NCBI RefSeq assembly: GCF_002288325.1
Contig: NZ_CP016780.1
Location: 1,320,813 to 1,384,812, forward strand
Length of the DNA: 64,000 bases
Source: Candidatus Planktophila lacus
GTDB lineage: Bacteria > Actinomycetota > Actinomycetes > Nanopelagicales > Nanopelagicaceae
Direction of reading: 5' to 3'
Numbering within the stretch: position 1 is the stretch's first letter; the number at the start of each line of letters is the position of its first letter. A program made the translations under genes and the position numbers. Shown piece by piece: positions 8,039 to 16,252 of this stretch. Below the pieces are notes generated by a model that saw nothing but the letters and a program-made list of their open reading frames with translations, was not told where the DNA came from and did no database searches.

Positions 8039-9025
8039 GTGTCTGATCTACGCGTAGGAGTTATCGGTGTAGGAATCATGGGCTCAGGTCATGCTCGCTA
8101 CTTAACAGAGCATGTAGATGGTGCCGTTGTTACCGCCCTCTTTGATCTAGATGGTCCACGTATGGATGCACTTGCTAAAGAGCTAAGCGCAAAATCAGGT
8201 GTAGCAATCAACCAACATGCATCCGTTGAGACTTTGGTGAGCGACTCAAATGTAGACGCTGTAATCATCTGCTCACCTGATGGCTTGCACCCAGAACATC
8301 TAACGCTGGCAATCAATGCGGGCAAACACACGCTCTGCGAAAAGCCACTTGCTCCAAAGTCTGCAGATGCCAAGAAGGTCGCCGATCTTGCAAATGCCTC
8401 AGGTTTAAATATAACTCTCGGATTTATGCGTCGTTTTGATCCTTCATATATTGAGTTGAAGAAAGAGATTCAATCCGGCAAGTACGGCAAAGTCCTTCAC
8501 CTTCGCTGCATCTCTCGTAACGTCAGTTCCCCAACGGCAACGACTCCGATGTTGTTAACAAATGTTGCTGTCCACGAAGTAGATATCGCGCGTTGGTTAC
8601 TTGGTGAAGAATTTGTTTCGATGACGACAGTTGCGATGAAGCGCAGCAAATACGCCAATGATCAACTGCAAGATCCGCTAACTGTTTTAGCCCACACCGA
8701 ATCTGGCGTATTGATGACAGTCGATATCGCAGCCAACAGCACTTACGGCTATGAAGTTCGCATGGAAGCGCTTATGGAGAATGGCTCACTTGAGATCGAT
8801 AACTTGGGTGGAGTTTCAATCTCTTACGATTTCAACTTACCGCCACGTACTCATGGCAAGTTGTATGAAAACTGGATGGGTCGCTTTGAGCAGGCATATA
8901 TCAACGAACTAACCGCTTGGGTTGGATCAATTAAGACCGGCGTGCGTCATCCAGATCTAGCAACAGCCAATGATGGACTTGCATCATCAATTGCCTGCGA
9001 AATGGGAGTTGCTTCGCTTAAATAA
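8039..9025 (+). CDS. Gfo/Idh/MocA-family NAD(P)-dependent dehydrogenase (inositol 2-dehydrogenase-like)
   Basis: This 328-residue protein has an N-terminal Rossmann fold (VGVIGVGIMGSGHARYL, residues 6-22), the family motif CEKPLAPKSADA (about 99-110) with its catalytic lysine, and an HEVDIARWLLGEEF segment (about 179-192). The GTG start at 8039 follows GGGGAG. Relatives oxidise a secondary hydroxyl of myo-inositol (IolG), glucosides, or apiose (ApsD type). It lies 36 bp downstream of the IolE-like gene on the same strand, which argues for a keto-intermediate passed between them. The exact substrate cannot be read from the sequence. Confidence 0.85.
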   Translation: MSDLRVGVIGVGIMGSGHARYLTEHVDGAVVTALFDLDGPRMDALAKELSAKSGVAINQHASVETLVSDSNVDAVIICSPDGLHPEHLTLAINAGKHTLCEKPLAPKSADAKKVADLANASGLNITLGFMRRFDPSYIELKKEIQSGKYGKVLHLRCISRNVSSPTATTPMLLTNVAVHEVDIARWLLGEEFVSMTTVAMKRSKYANDQLQDPLTVLAHTESGVLMTVDIAANSTYGYEVRMEALMENGSLEIDNLGGVSISYDFNLPPRTHGKLYENWMGRFEQAYINELTAWVGSIKTGVRHPDLATANDGLASSIACEMGVASLK

Positions 9026-9036
9026 TCAAGCGAGCG

Positions 9037-9771
9037 TTATGACTGCTGCTGCATAGACCAGAGCGTCCAAATATGTGTGCGCACCGTTAGCGGTTGACGC
9101 ATGATTTGTACGATCTGGAAAGCAACATCATCTGGGCGCAAGTAACTAGCAAGCTTTGGTTCACCTGCTGTGCGTCCGGCTTCAATTGCAAATTGAGTAT
9201 CTGTTCCAGCAGGACATACCAACGCTACGCGCACACCCTTTTCGCGAAGTTCGCGATCGAGGCCGCCAGCAAAACCAACCTGTGCATGCTTAGTGCCAGC
9301 GTAAATTGATTCATCTCCGCCGCCACGGAAGCCCGCAACTGACGAAACCATGATGATATCGCCGGCTTTTTTAGCCAACATTGTTGGAAGAGTTGCGCGA
9401 ACAATGTGCACGCTACCTTCGTAGTTCGTACGCATCATGCGATTTACTTCATCATCGCTGTAATCAAGGACTGATCCATACATACCGATACCAGCGTTAG
9501 GTACTACGCAATCAATAGTGCCGAAAGCATCAATAGCCTTCTTCGCAACAGCGCGAGCAACATCTGGAATCGATGAATCTCCCGCTAAGTAAGCGGCGTT
9601 ATCGGCGCCAAGTGAGGCGACCATCTCTTGAAGCTTGGCTTCATTGCGCGCATTTAGAACTACTTTGCAACCTAACTCAACGAGTTGCTTTGCAGCTGCT
9701 GCACCAATTCCGGTTGTTGCGCCAGTGATTACTACTACTGAACCTTTGATATCTCTTAGTTGATAAGTCAT
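9037..9771 (-). CDS. Short-chain dehydrogenase/reductase (SDR)
   Basis: This is a 244-residue classical SDR. The cofactor motif is TGATTGIG (about 17-24), with NAG in the core and the catalytic set S-x12-YAGTK (near residue 155). It is a cytoplasmic NAD(P)-dependent oxidoreductase of unknown substrate. It converges with the Gfo/Idh/MocA gene, 11 bp away. The start at 9771 has no Shine-Dalgarno but has TAGTAT 6 nt upstream, so it looks leaderless. Proximity to the sugar cluster suggests, but does not show, a role there. Confidence 0.85.
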   Translation of the reverse strand: MTYQLRDIKGSVVVITGATTGIGAAAAKQLVELGCKVVLNARNEAKLQEMVASLGADNAAYLAGDSSIPDVARAVAKKAIDAFGTIDCVVPNAGIGMYGSVLDYSDDEVNRMMRTNYEGSVHIVRATLPTMLAKKAGDIIMVSSVAGFRGGGDESIYAGTKHAQVGFAGGLDRELREKGVRVALVCPAGTDTQFAIEAGRTAGEPKLASYLRPDDVAFQIVQIMRQPLTVRTHIWTLWSMQQQS

Positions 9772-9777
9772 GCAGGA

Positions 9778-9783
9778 ATACTA
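9778..9783 (-). promoter_or_regulatory. TAGTAT -10 box, leaderless start of the SDR gene
   Basis: TAGTAT on the minus strand ends 6 nt before the ATG at 9771, with no ribosome site in between. Confidence 0.5.
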
Positions 9784-9803
9784 AGACAGGTCACAGCTAA
9801 TTT

Positions 9804-10091
9804 CTAGAGGGCATCCATAACGGTAATAGTCTCGCCGAAGACATAGTTCGGGCCAATCGCCTGCCATGCCTTGCTGTTTTCGTTGACCATGTGGGCATCC
9901 CAAGATGGGCGATCGCTCCAGATCTCCCAGACATTTACAACATCTGGCTTTTGAGTATCGCGGTAGATATCAATAAATTCGCAACCAGCCTCAGTTCGGA
10001 TAACCGCGATATGGCTCTTGAGTTTTGAAACAAACTCATCAAATTGGCCCGGTTTAACATTTACTTCAACGAATAGAAAGACTTTGCTCAT
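9804..10091 (-). CDS. Antibiotic biosynthesis monooxygenase (ABM/YgiN-type) small protein
   Basis: This 95-residue single ABM domain has a ferredoxin-like alpha/beta fold. Typical features are FVEVNVKPGQFDEF at the N-terminus, TEAGCEFIDIYRD in the middle and VNVWEIWSD before the last helix. Family members act as cofactor-free quinol oxygenases or as heme- or aldehyde-handling proteins; many are unassigned. It lies just upstream of the SDR in the same orientation. The start has TAACGT 6 nt upstream and no ribosome site. Confidence 0.82.
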   Translation of the reverse strand: MSKVFLFVEVNVKPGQFDEFVSKLKSHIAVIRTEAGCEFIDIYRDTQKPDVVNVWEIWSDRPSWDAHMVNENSKAWQAIGPNYVFGETITVMDAL

Positions 10092-10097
10092 AGCCGA

Positions 10098-10103
10098 ACG
10101 TTA
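10098..10103 (-). promoter_or_regulatory. TAACGT -10 box, leaderless start of the ABM gene
   Basis: TAACGT on the minus strand ends 6 nt before the ATG at 10091. Confidence 0.5.
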
Positions 10104-10120
10104 TCCCTTTTCAGGATGAA

Positions 10121-10160
10121 TAAAAAGAAAAGCCTTCCGGTGTGAAAGGCACCGAAAGGC
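10121..10160 (-). terminator. Rho-independent terminator of tRNA-Arg
   Basis: Reading the minus strand, GCCTTTCGGTG pairs with CACCGGAAGGC (one mismatch) and is followed by a T-rich run (TTTTCTTTTT). It begins 9 nt after the tRNA 3' end. Confidence 0.8.
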
Positions 10161-10168
10161 TCATCTCG

Positions 10169-10241
10169 TGCGCGCGAAGGGATTCGAACCCCTAACCTTC
10201 TGATCCGTAGTCAGATGCTCTATCCGTTGAGCTACGCACGC
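10169..10241 (-). tRNA. tRNA-Arg (anticodon ACG)
   Basis: The 73-nt cloverleaf folds cleanly. The acceptor GCGTGCG pairs with CGCGCGC, the anticodon loop CTACGGA carries ACG, and the T-loop is TTCGAAT. The discriminator is A and CCA is not encoded. The wobble A would be edited to inosine to read CGU/CGC/CGA. Confidence 0.95.
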
Positions 10242-10315
10242 TTAATTGGTAGTGAAGTTGAATAATACCCGCTTTTGATACATCACCCAAATGGGCTAAA
10301 ACCCTTATAGACAAG

Positions 10316-10351
10316 CGTAAAGGGCGCCCGATTACTCGAGCGCCCTTTACG
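10316..10351 (-). terminator. Perfect 12-bp hairpin after the 5'-nucleotidase gene
   Basis: CGTAAAGGGCGC pairs with GCGCCCTTTACG around a 12-nt loop. It lies 14 bp beyond the nucleotidase stop. The T-tract on the minus strand is weak, so termination may be inefficient or Rho-assisted. Confidence 0.65.
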
Positions 10352-10365
10352 TTATTGCTTACTTA

Positions 10366-12381
10366 TTAGCCAACTTTCTTTACTCGCCCATCAAGTACAG
10401 GAAGTTGTGTGACCTTTCCGGCGGCCATATCTGCCTTCAGTGCATCTACAAATACATCAAGTAGCGCTCCGTAGACCTTCGCCTTTGCAGGTGAGAACAC
10501 TTCCAGATATCCATCTCCACCGTAAATGATGAAGTCAAGAGTTGTAAGTGTGTATTCCTTGCTGTCTTTAGCAATTGCAGTTCCATCAAGCTTTGTTACT
10601 TCAACGATTCGGCTACCTACTGGCTTTGAAGAATCGAATGAGAACTTGATACCTGAAACTTGTGGGAAGCGACCATCGGCTGGATAGTTTCCGCCAACGC
10701 CATTCTCCAGCGCCTTCCAAAGATTTGTGCCTGTAACAACAGTTGTTGCTACCTGGTTACCGAATGGGTAAACAGTTAACGCATCACCAAGAGTTACATC
10801 CAGTGGACCAGAGCCTGTGCGAACAAGTGCTGTGTTAGCTGGGATGTAGGTCTTGGCTGGGAATGTATCGCGGATACCGCCACCATTTGTGATTGCGATA
10901 TCTGTCTTGTACTTAGCGCGTAGCAAGTCAGCGATGTAATTACCCATTGGGTTCTCACCTGAACGTTCAACCGCTGGAGTACCTCCGCGTGGGAATACTG
11001 CGGATACTTGACCGATCTTTACATCAAGCTTTCCTGTTAGTTGATCTTTGTACTTCTTAACTAGCGCAGCACCTGCTGTGTCCTGAGTTGTTACAGTACT
11101 TACAACTCCAGTGTTTATCGTTGGCGCCGCAGCCTTTAGTACGTGCTGCAATGAAGATCCAACAACTTTGCCAGCCTTTAAGCAGATCTGTGATCGTGTG
11201 TACTCAACGCCTGCGTTACGCGTTTGGCCAAGTAGTACCGGTGTAGCATTACGAGCTGTCGAAGGAATCAAGGTTGAGAAAGTTTGGTGGCTGTGGCCAC
11301 CGTAAATAGCATCTGCACCCTTAATCTCTGCAGCAAGGTTGTTGTAAAGACCCTTCGCTACGCCATCTGAGTTCTCAGTCCAACCCTGGTGGATCAAAAC
11401 TGCCACTACTTCTGCACCTGCGGCGCGGGCTTCGGCTACAGCCTTATTGATTCCAGCCACGCCTGGTTCGATTTGAATCGTCTTCTTAGCGCCTGCTGAA
11501 TCCTTGTAATCCAGGTTACCTGGGAAAACTTGTTCAATTGTTTCAGGTGTATTTGCTCCGACTACGCCAATCTTTACGCCACCGCGTTCAATGATTGTGT
11601 ATGCCTTTGCTTCTTTGGTACCTGACTTAAGAACCTTTAGTGACTCATCACCATAGTTTGCAGTGACCCACTGGAAAGTTGATGCGCCAATTACTTTCTG
11701 AACGTGCTCAAGGTTGCGGTCGTGTTCGTGATTACCAAACGCTGAAACATCGAGCTTGATTAGGTTTAGAGATTCGATGGTCGACATCTCTTCAAACTCA
11801 GTTGAAATAGGTGGCGCTGCACCGATGTTGTCACCTGAAGACAGCGCAACAGTTGCTGCAGATGCCTTGCGGTCTGCATCCCAGTTGCTAGCGAGCAGCG
11901 CTGTACCAAATGAGTTACCAACTTCGATTGCACCGTGTAAATCACTTAGCTGAAGTAATTGCACATTCTTATTGCTAGATGATGCAACCTTCGCCAATTG
12001 AGCAGCGGTGTAGCTAGTTGTTGATGCAGTTGGTTTAGAGAAACCGTAAGCATTTACTGCCTGAACAACTGGAGTACCTGCAGGTTGACCAACAACGACC
12101 GGCATCAAGACGATATTGCCGCGCTTCTTTGCTGGAACAAAGACTGGACATGATCCGGCGCCAGCCGAAACAACATATCCAGTAACTGCTGGAGTTACAT
12201 CGTCAGCGGGCGTCCAACGAACGACTATGCCTGTTGAGCCGAATTTAGAAGTGACAGATGTCGGTGCATTTGGCAGCGAGTATGTTGCCGCTTGTGCTGT
12301 GGGTACTAGTAATGAAACCAATAGGGATGTGGCTAGAGCTATAGAGCCCAAGCCGAGAATTTTGCTAAATTTAATATTCAT
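10366..12381 (-). CDS. Secreted 5'-nucleotidase / 2',3'-cyclic phosphodiesterase (UshA-like) with N-terminal Fn3-like domain
   Basis: This protein has about 671 residues from the ATG at 12381; an in-frame TTG two codons earlier is less likely. A Sec signal peptide ends near AQA (about residue 32). A fibronectin-III-like domain follows (PNAPTSVTSKFGSTGIVVRW onward). The metallophosphatase core contains LQLSDLHG, SSGDNIG, GNHEHD and GGHSHQ. The C-terminal nucleotide-binding domain has ITNGGGIRDTFP. It would release phosphate and nucleosides from extracellular nucleotides, a useful scavenging trait in phosphate-poor fresh water. The 61-bp gap upstream must hold its promoter; TTAAAT lies 6 nt before the ATG. 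Confidence 0.9.
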   Translation of the reverse strand: MNIKFSKILGLGSIALATSLLVSLLVPTAQAATYSLPNAPTSVTSKFGSTGIVVRWTPADDVTPAVTGYVVSAGAGSCPVFVPAKKRGNIVLMPVVVGQPAGTPVVQAVNAYGFSKPTASTTSYTAAQLAKVASSSNKNVQLLQLSDLHGAIEVGNSFGTALLASNWDADRKASAATVALSSGDNIGAAPPISTEFEEMSTIESLNLIKLDVSAFGNHEHDRNLEHVQKVIGASTFQWVTANYGDESLKVLKSGTKEAKAYTIIERGGVKIGVVGANTPETIEQVFPGNLDYKDSAGAKKTIQIEPGVAGINKAVAEARAAGAEVVAVLIHQGWTENSDGVAKGLYNNLAAEIKGADAIYGGHSHQTFSTLIPSTARNATPVLLGQTRNAGVEYTRSQICLKAGKVVGSSLQHVLKAAAPTINTGVVSTVTTQDTAGAALVKKYKDQLTGKLDVKIGQVSAVFPRGGTPAVERSGENPMGNYIADLLRAKYKTDIAITNGGGIRDTFPAKTYIPANTALVRTGSGPLDVTLGDALTVYPFGNQVATTVVTGTNLWKALENGVGGNYPADGRFPQVSGIKFSFDSSKPVGSRIVEVTKLDGTAIAKDSKEYTLTTLDFIIYGGDGYLEVFSPAKAKVYGALLDVFVDALKADMAAGKVTQLPVLDGRVKKVG

Positions 12382-12448
12382 GGGCAAATTTAAGTACCAG
12401 TTACGGTTTTTTATGCAGTGGAATGGTTACAAAATAGTGGCTATTAGG

Positions 12449-13723
12449 TTAACTTTTTGCGATTCGAATTAACTCATCCCTATTAACGACCTTCAGGCGG
12501 GGTTTGCCCAACGGCTCTCCCGCCGCTACTTCAGCGGCATTAATTGCCTCCCAATGGGACTGCGAAATGACTTTGGTCGCGGGCAAAATATCTGCGATAT
12601 CGCCACCGTTTTTTGCACCCTTTAAATCTTCAACTAATAACTTCATGACATCTGCAGCATCTGATTTATTTGTGCCAATTACACCTGATGGTCCGCGCTT
12701 TGCCCACCCAACTACGTACATGCCTTCATTTACGCGGCCCTCGTTATTTACAACTTTCCCGCGCTCGTAAGGAATGCCAGGGATGCTCGCTGCTTCATAG
12801 CCAATTGCAGTGATAACTAACCCGCAGTTAATACTAAATCTCTCATCACTGCCGGTTTTTTGGAAAATAACTTCTTCCACTTTTCCATTTCCTTTAAATT
12901 CAACAGGTGTAGCAAGGAATTGAAACTTCATTGTGCGGTCGTGGTTTGTCGCCTCTTTTTCAGAGATCAACAACATCGCATCAAGATTGCTCTTGGTGTC
13001 TTTCTCGATCTCATCCCCTGCTCGAGAAATCGCGGCTTCGATATCCGAATTAGCCATCAAAACGTTGGTGTGCTCTAACTTCGGAAGTTCGCGAAGTTCA
13101 GGAGATGTAAAGGCAGCATGTTCTGGTCCGCGGCGAGCGCTAATCACAACTTCGCGGATCGTAGATTCTTTGAGCACTGCAATCGCGTGATCTGCAGTAT
13201 CTGTCGGATCTAATTCACTTGGTTCAAGCGCCAACATACGCGCCACATCCATGGCAACGTTTCCGGCACCGATAACAACTGCAGTGGTGCAATTTAAATC
13301 AATCTTGAAATCTGCAAAGTCTGGGTGTGCGTTATACCAAGGTACAAAGTGAGCCGCAGAGATTGACCCTGGTAAATCTTCGCCCGGGATCCCGAGCTTC
13401 TTGCCCACTGCTGAACCTGTTGCGATAACCACCGCGTCATACATCTCATTTAACTGCTCGATTGAAACATCAGTACCGAGCTCAACGTTGCCGAACAAAC
13501 GGAAGTTTCCAGCGGTTGCGATTTTTTCAAATACCTTTGCAACAGTCTTAATCTTTGGGTGATCTGGGGCAACGCCACTGCGAACTAAGCCCCATGGGGT
13601 TGGCAGGCGTTCGATCATGTCGATAGAAAACTGCAGATCATCGGTCTGCAGATTTTGAAGTGCTTGTGCTGCAAAGTAGCCGGCTGGACCTGCACCGACG
13701 ATTGCTACTTTGTAGTTTTGCAT
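12449..13723 (-). CDS. fprA: Ferredoxin--NADP reductase (FprA / adrenodoxin reductase-like)
   Basis: This 424-residue protein has an N-terminal FAD motif VAIVGAGPAGYFAAQAL. The adrenodoxin-reductase signature LPTPWGLVRSGVAPDHPKIK lies near residues 40-60. The NADP domain contains VIGAGNVAMDVARML, and the C-terminal GWAKRGPSGVIGTNKSDA is typical of the FprA family. It exchanges electrons between NADPH and ferredoxin in the cytoplasm. The ATG at 13723 is preceded by TAGAAT (13730-13735) with a 6-nt gap and no ribosome site. It is divergent from the toxin-antitoxin operon, with the two promoters packed into 67 bp. Confidence 0.93.
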   Translation of the reverse strand: MQNYKVAIVGAGPAGYFAAQALQNLQTDDLQFSIDMIERLPTPWGLVRSGVAPDHPKIKTVAKVFEKIATAGNFRLFGNVELGTDVSIEQLNEMYDAVVIATGSAVGKKLGIPGEDLPGSISAAHFVPWYNAHPDFADFKIDLNCTTAVVIGAGNVAMDVARMLALEPSELDPTDTADHAIAVLKESTIREVVISARRGPEHAAFTSPELRELPKLEHTNVLMANSDIEAAISRAGDEIEKDTKSNLDAMLLISEKEATNHDRTMKFQFLATPVEFKGNGKVEEVIFQKTGSDERFSINCGLVITAIGYEAASIPGIPYERGKVVNNEGRVNEGMYVVGWAKRGPSGVIGTNKSDAADVMKLLVEDLKGAKNGGDIADILPATKVISQSHWEAINAAEVAAGEPLGKPRLKVVNRDELIRIAKS

Positions 13724-13729
13724 GTGCCT

Positions 13730-13735
13730 ATTCTA
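13730..13735 (-). promoter_or_regulatory. TAGAAT -10 box, leaderless start of fprA
   Basis: TAGAAT on the minus strand ends 6 nt before the ATG at 13723. Confidence 0.55.
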
Positions 13736-13755
13736 TTCATGGCTACTGGCATCTC

Positions 13756-13790
13756 TGTACAATTTTAAGGTTTTTATGTACACTTTATTT
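13756..13790 (+). promoter_or_regulatory. Toxin-antitoxin operator (two TGTACA cores) overlapping a leaderless promoter
   Basis: The palindromic hexamer TGTACA occurs at 13756-13761 and 13777-13782, centres 21 bp apart. TGTACA is the known core of the YefM-YoeB operator in enterobacteria. The second core overlaps TACACT (13779-13784), which ends 6 nt before the antitoxin ATG and fits a leaderless -10 box. Binding by the antitoxin complex there would block transcription. Confidence 0.65.
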
Positions 13791-14039
13791 ATGAAGTCAT
13801 TTCCCTTAACCGATGCTCGTCGTGAGTTGCCCACACTCGTGGATAAATCAGCGAAAGAGCCAATTCTTATCACTCGCCATGGTGAGGAAGCTGCAGTGCT
13901 GCTCTCTCCTTCGCTTTACGAAAAAATGCTTGACGCCATGGAAGAACTTGAAGATATCGCCGCCTACGATGCCGCCAAAGCGCGACGTGAAGATTCAACG
14001 CTTTGGCAAGATGCACGTAAGGAACTTGGCTTGGTTTGA
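13791..14039 (+). CDS. Type II antitoxin, YefM/Phd family
   Basis: This small protein has 82 residues from the ATG at 13791. The Phd/YefM DNA-binding fold is visible in FPLTDARRELPTLVDKSAKE and PILITRHGEEAAVLLSPSLYE. The acidic, helical C-terminal half (EKMLDAMEELEDIAAYDAAK) would wrap the toxin. A longer frame from 13722 is rejected because it reads through the operator. It overlaps the toxin gene by 4 bp, so translation is coupled. It should repress its own promoter through the TGTACA sites. Confidence 0.88.
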   Translation: MKSFPLTDARRELPTLVDKSAKEPILITRHGEEAAVLLSPSLYEKMLDAMEELEDIAAYDAAKARREDSTLWQDARKELGLV

Positions 14040-14296
14040 GCGAGTTCACCTTAAGAATCGAAAAAACCCCACGCAAGTTTCTGAAAACGTTAAATCTCAG
14101 CGATAAACGACGGATCGACATCGCCCTTTCTTTGCTTTCGGAGAACCCAATCCCTCCTAAGGCTAAGAAGCTTTCAGGGAGAAATGGCTACAGAATAAGG
14201 GTCGGAGACTTTCGAATAATCTATGAAATCCAGAAAAGCATCCTTGTAGTTCTTGTAATCGATATTGGCCACCGGCGCGAAATTTATAGAAAGTGA
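14036..14296 (+). CDS. Type II toxin, RelE/ParE superfamily
   Basis: This is an 86-residue basic protein. The RelE/ParE fold shows in RIEKTPRKFLKTL at the N-terminus and KLSGRNGYRIRVGDFRIIYE, then LVVLVIDIGHRREIYRK at the C-terminus. The basic and tyrosine residues fit a ribosome-dependent mRNase of the RelE group, though this is not proven. The only start coupled to the antitoxin is TTG at 14036, overlapping its stop. Pairing with a YefM-like antitoxin supports the assignment. Confidence 0.88.
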   Translation: MSEFTLRIEKTPRKFLKTLNLSDKRRIDIALSLLSENPIPPKAKKLSGRNGYRIRVGDFRIIYEIQKSILVVLVIDIGHRREIYRK

Positions 14297-14356
14297 AAGA
14301 TTCCAGAAAGTGAATTTATATCGTTTACACATTAGCGCTAATTAGCAAGGCGCCCC

Positions 14357-15034
14357 CTATAGAGATAAAGCAAGGCTTCTTAAATTAATGTTGGTTCCTT
14401 GAAAACTTACCGAAAGTCCTTTTGGCCCGATGGATACAGATTTAACTTTTAAGCCCGCTGGAACCCTTAAGTCCTTTACAGTTCGACTCTTGATTTGCTC
14501 CTGAATGTCTGCGGGAAGCGATGAGGCTGGAATTGGACTGCCCATTATCGAAACACTTTTTATCTGTAAGTAAATCTGATTGTTTGAATACTGCGGAACT
14601 ATTAATGCTTTACCAAGCCCACCTGCTCCAACTGATATTTGCAAAGCATTATCAACTATTTCCGCATCGTTGAAACCAGATTCAGCTAGTAGCTGTGAAA
14701 TAGCGACTGTTGTTTTGATTTCCAAAGATCCGATCCGCGTGGATGAAGATTTACTAATTTCTTTCGCAGAAATTTCTATTGAGGATTTTCTGCCACTGCT
14801 CTTCAACGTGTAGTCAGCAATATCGATTTTTACCTCTTTGATTAAATCTGAGTTTAAGATACTCGGCAAATCTGTTAGAGGCACAGAGGCGCTTATTCCT
14901 GAGGCGCTTGGAAGCTGTTGTTGTACACGGGATTCAATCTTTGATGAGACAGCACTTTCGGCGGCTAAAGCTGCGGTGCCTAATAGAACTAAGACAGTTG
15001 TTGCAACGATTACGGCAGATTTTTTACGCTTCAT
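14357..15034 (-). CDS. LmeA-like DUF2993 phospholipid-binding protein
   Basis: This protein has about 225 residues from the ATG at 15034; an in-frame start six codons earlier is less likely. The N-terminus is basic (MKRKKSAVIVA) with a hydrophobic export segment ending near ALAAES. The rest matches the DUF2993/LmeA pattern: alternating beta strands with DLPSILNSDLIKEVKIDIAD and a C-terminal strand series KVKSVSIGPKGLSVSFQGT. In mycobacteria LmeA is a periplasmic phospholipid-binding protein linked to lipomannan elongation. Here the cell-envelope role is inferred. Confidence 0.75.
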   Translation of the reverse strand: MKRKKSAVIVATTVLVLLGTAALAAESAVSSKIESRVQQQLPSASGISASVPLTDLPSILNSDLIKEVKIDIADYTLKSSGRKSSIEISAKEISKSSSTRIGSLEIKTTVAISQLLAESGFNDAEIVDNALQISVGAGGLGKALIVPQYSNNQIYLQIKSVSIMGSPIPASSLPADIQEQIKSRTVKDLRVPAGLKVKSVSIGPKGLSVSFQGTNINLRSLALSL

Positions 15035-15075
15035 TCGCGGGAGACTACACAAGTTAGATGAAGAATCCCTGAGAG

Positions 15076-15164
15076 CGGAGACGAGGAGATTTGAACTCCT
15101 GAAGGGTTTAACCCCTTACCTCGTTAGCAGTGAGGCGCACTCGACCGGGCTATGCGACGTCTCC
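15076..15164 (-). tRNA. tRNA-Ser (anticodon GCT)
   Basis: This 89-nt tRNA has the long variable arm of class II tRNAs. Acceptor GGAGACG pairs with CGTCTCC. The anticodon loop CTGCTAA gives GCT (AGC/AGU codons), the T-loop is TTCAAAT and the discriminator is G. CCA is not encoded. Confidence 0.94.
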
Positions 15165-15194
15165 AAGTACAGGTGTGAGTTTACAGGTAGATGA

Positions 15195-16187
15195 CTACCG
15201 CGTGAAACGCTTCTCCTGCATCAAGGCATCCCAGATAACCGCCTGTGCGGCCAACGCATCTTGCGAGTTCTGAGCCTGATTTAGGGCTGCGATATCAACG
15301 CGATCACAGACTTCTTCAAGGTAGGTAATGATTTCAATACTGCGAGTTAGCGCGCGCACTGGATCTTCGCGGAATGGGAATTGATCAAGTAACACTGGAT
15401 CAGTCCAATTGATGCTGCGAAGTGCCAACATATATTCGATAGTTTCAAATAAGTGGACTGATGCAACAGGTAGATCATCATCCCAGCCGCGCCAGTTATC
15501 GTTTAGCTCAGCGCTAACTAACTTGCCGTGGCGATGGATAAGCAGAAGTGATTCAGCTGGTGTCTCTTGCGCCATCAGTGAATGACCAAAGTCCATCACG
15601 ATTCCGACGTTATCAACTTTCATCTCGCTGATTGCAAGAAGGGTTTTAGCCGCTGTTGCCAGAGTCATTCGTACGCGCGGTTCTTTGCATTTATATTCAA
15701 TCGCAAACTGCACCTTAGGGTTTTCATTTGCCAGATCGCGGATACCGTTGATGGTGTAGTCCCAGATTTGCAGGTAATTTGCTTGCAGTGGGAAATCAAA
15801 ACCATCTTGGCCGGGCCAGAATTTTACGTAAGTTGCGCCAAGTATTTCTGCTGCAGCAATTGCTTCGCGAACACGATCTTTAGTTTGTGAACGAAGTTTG
15901 GTATCTGGGTTGGTAAATGAACCCTTTACATATTCGCGCATGTAGATATGTGGAGTTGTCGCGCGGCAGATAAGTCCGTTGTCATCGAGCATCTTCTTGA
16001 TCTCAATTGCGGTGCGCTCTGGAATATCAAATGGCACATTTATATCGAGGTGCTTTAGGCCAGGTACCTTGGCGGCATCTTCAATCATCTGCTGGCTGGT
16101 GCGCGTTGGGCCGTAACCGTCTCCGGCATAGCGATCAACAAATTGGCCAAAGGCCCAGATGCCTGCTCCGTAAGTTAGTTTTCCCAT
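15195..16187 (-). CDS. TIM-barrel sugar isomerase (xylose isomerase-like), candidate D-apiose isomerase
   Basis: This protein has 330 residues from the ATG at 16187, which follows GAAGG. The longer frame from 16295 runs into the kinase gene. Barrel segments are clear: YGAGIWAFGQFVDRYAGDGY at the N-terminus, YVKFWPGQDGFDFP, the metal-ligand strand FAIEYKCKEPRVRM, VMDFGHSLMAQETPAES and LDQFPFREDP. It closes the transketolase-kinase operon. A ketose-forming isomerase feeding an FGGY kinase and transketolase fits the D-apiose -> D-apulose step, but xylose or another pentose is possible. The isomerase class is supported; the substrate is inference from context. Confidence 0.8.
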   Translation of the reverse strand: MGKLTYGAGIWAFGQFVDRYAGDGYGPTRTSQQMIEDAAKVPGLKHLDINVPFDIPERTAIEIKKMLDDNGLICRATTPHIYMREYVKGSFTNPDTKLRSQTKDRVREAIAAAEILGATYVKFWPGQDGFDFPLQANYLQIWDYTINGIRDLANENPKVQFAIEYKCKEPRVRMTLATAAKTLLAISEMKVDNVGIVMDFGHSLMAQETPAESLLLIHRHGKLVSAELNDNWRGWDDDLPVASVHLFETIEYMLALRSINWTDPVLLDQFPFREDPVRALTRSIEIITYLEEVCDRVDIAALNQAQNSQDALAAQAVIWDALMQEKRFTR

Positions 16188-16252
16188 TTCCGCGCCTTCT
16201 TTCTTCGTTGTTGTTGAAATCTTACGAGTTAAAACAGTTGGTGAATAGGGCT

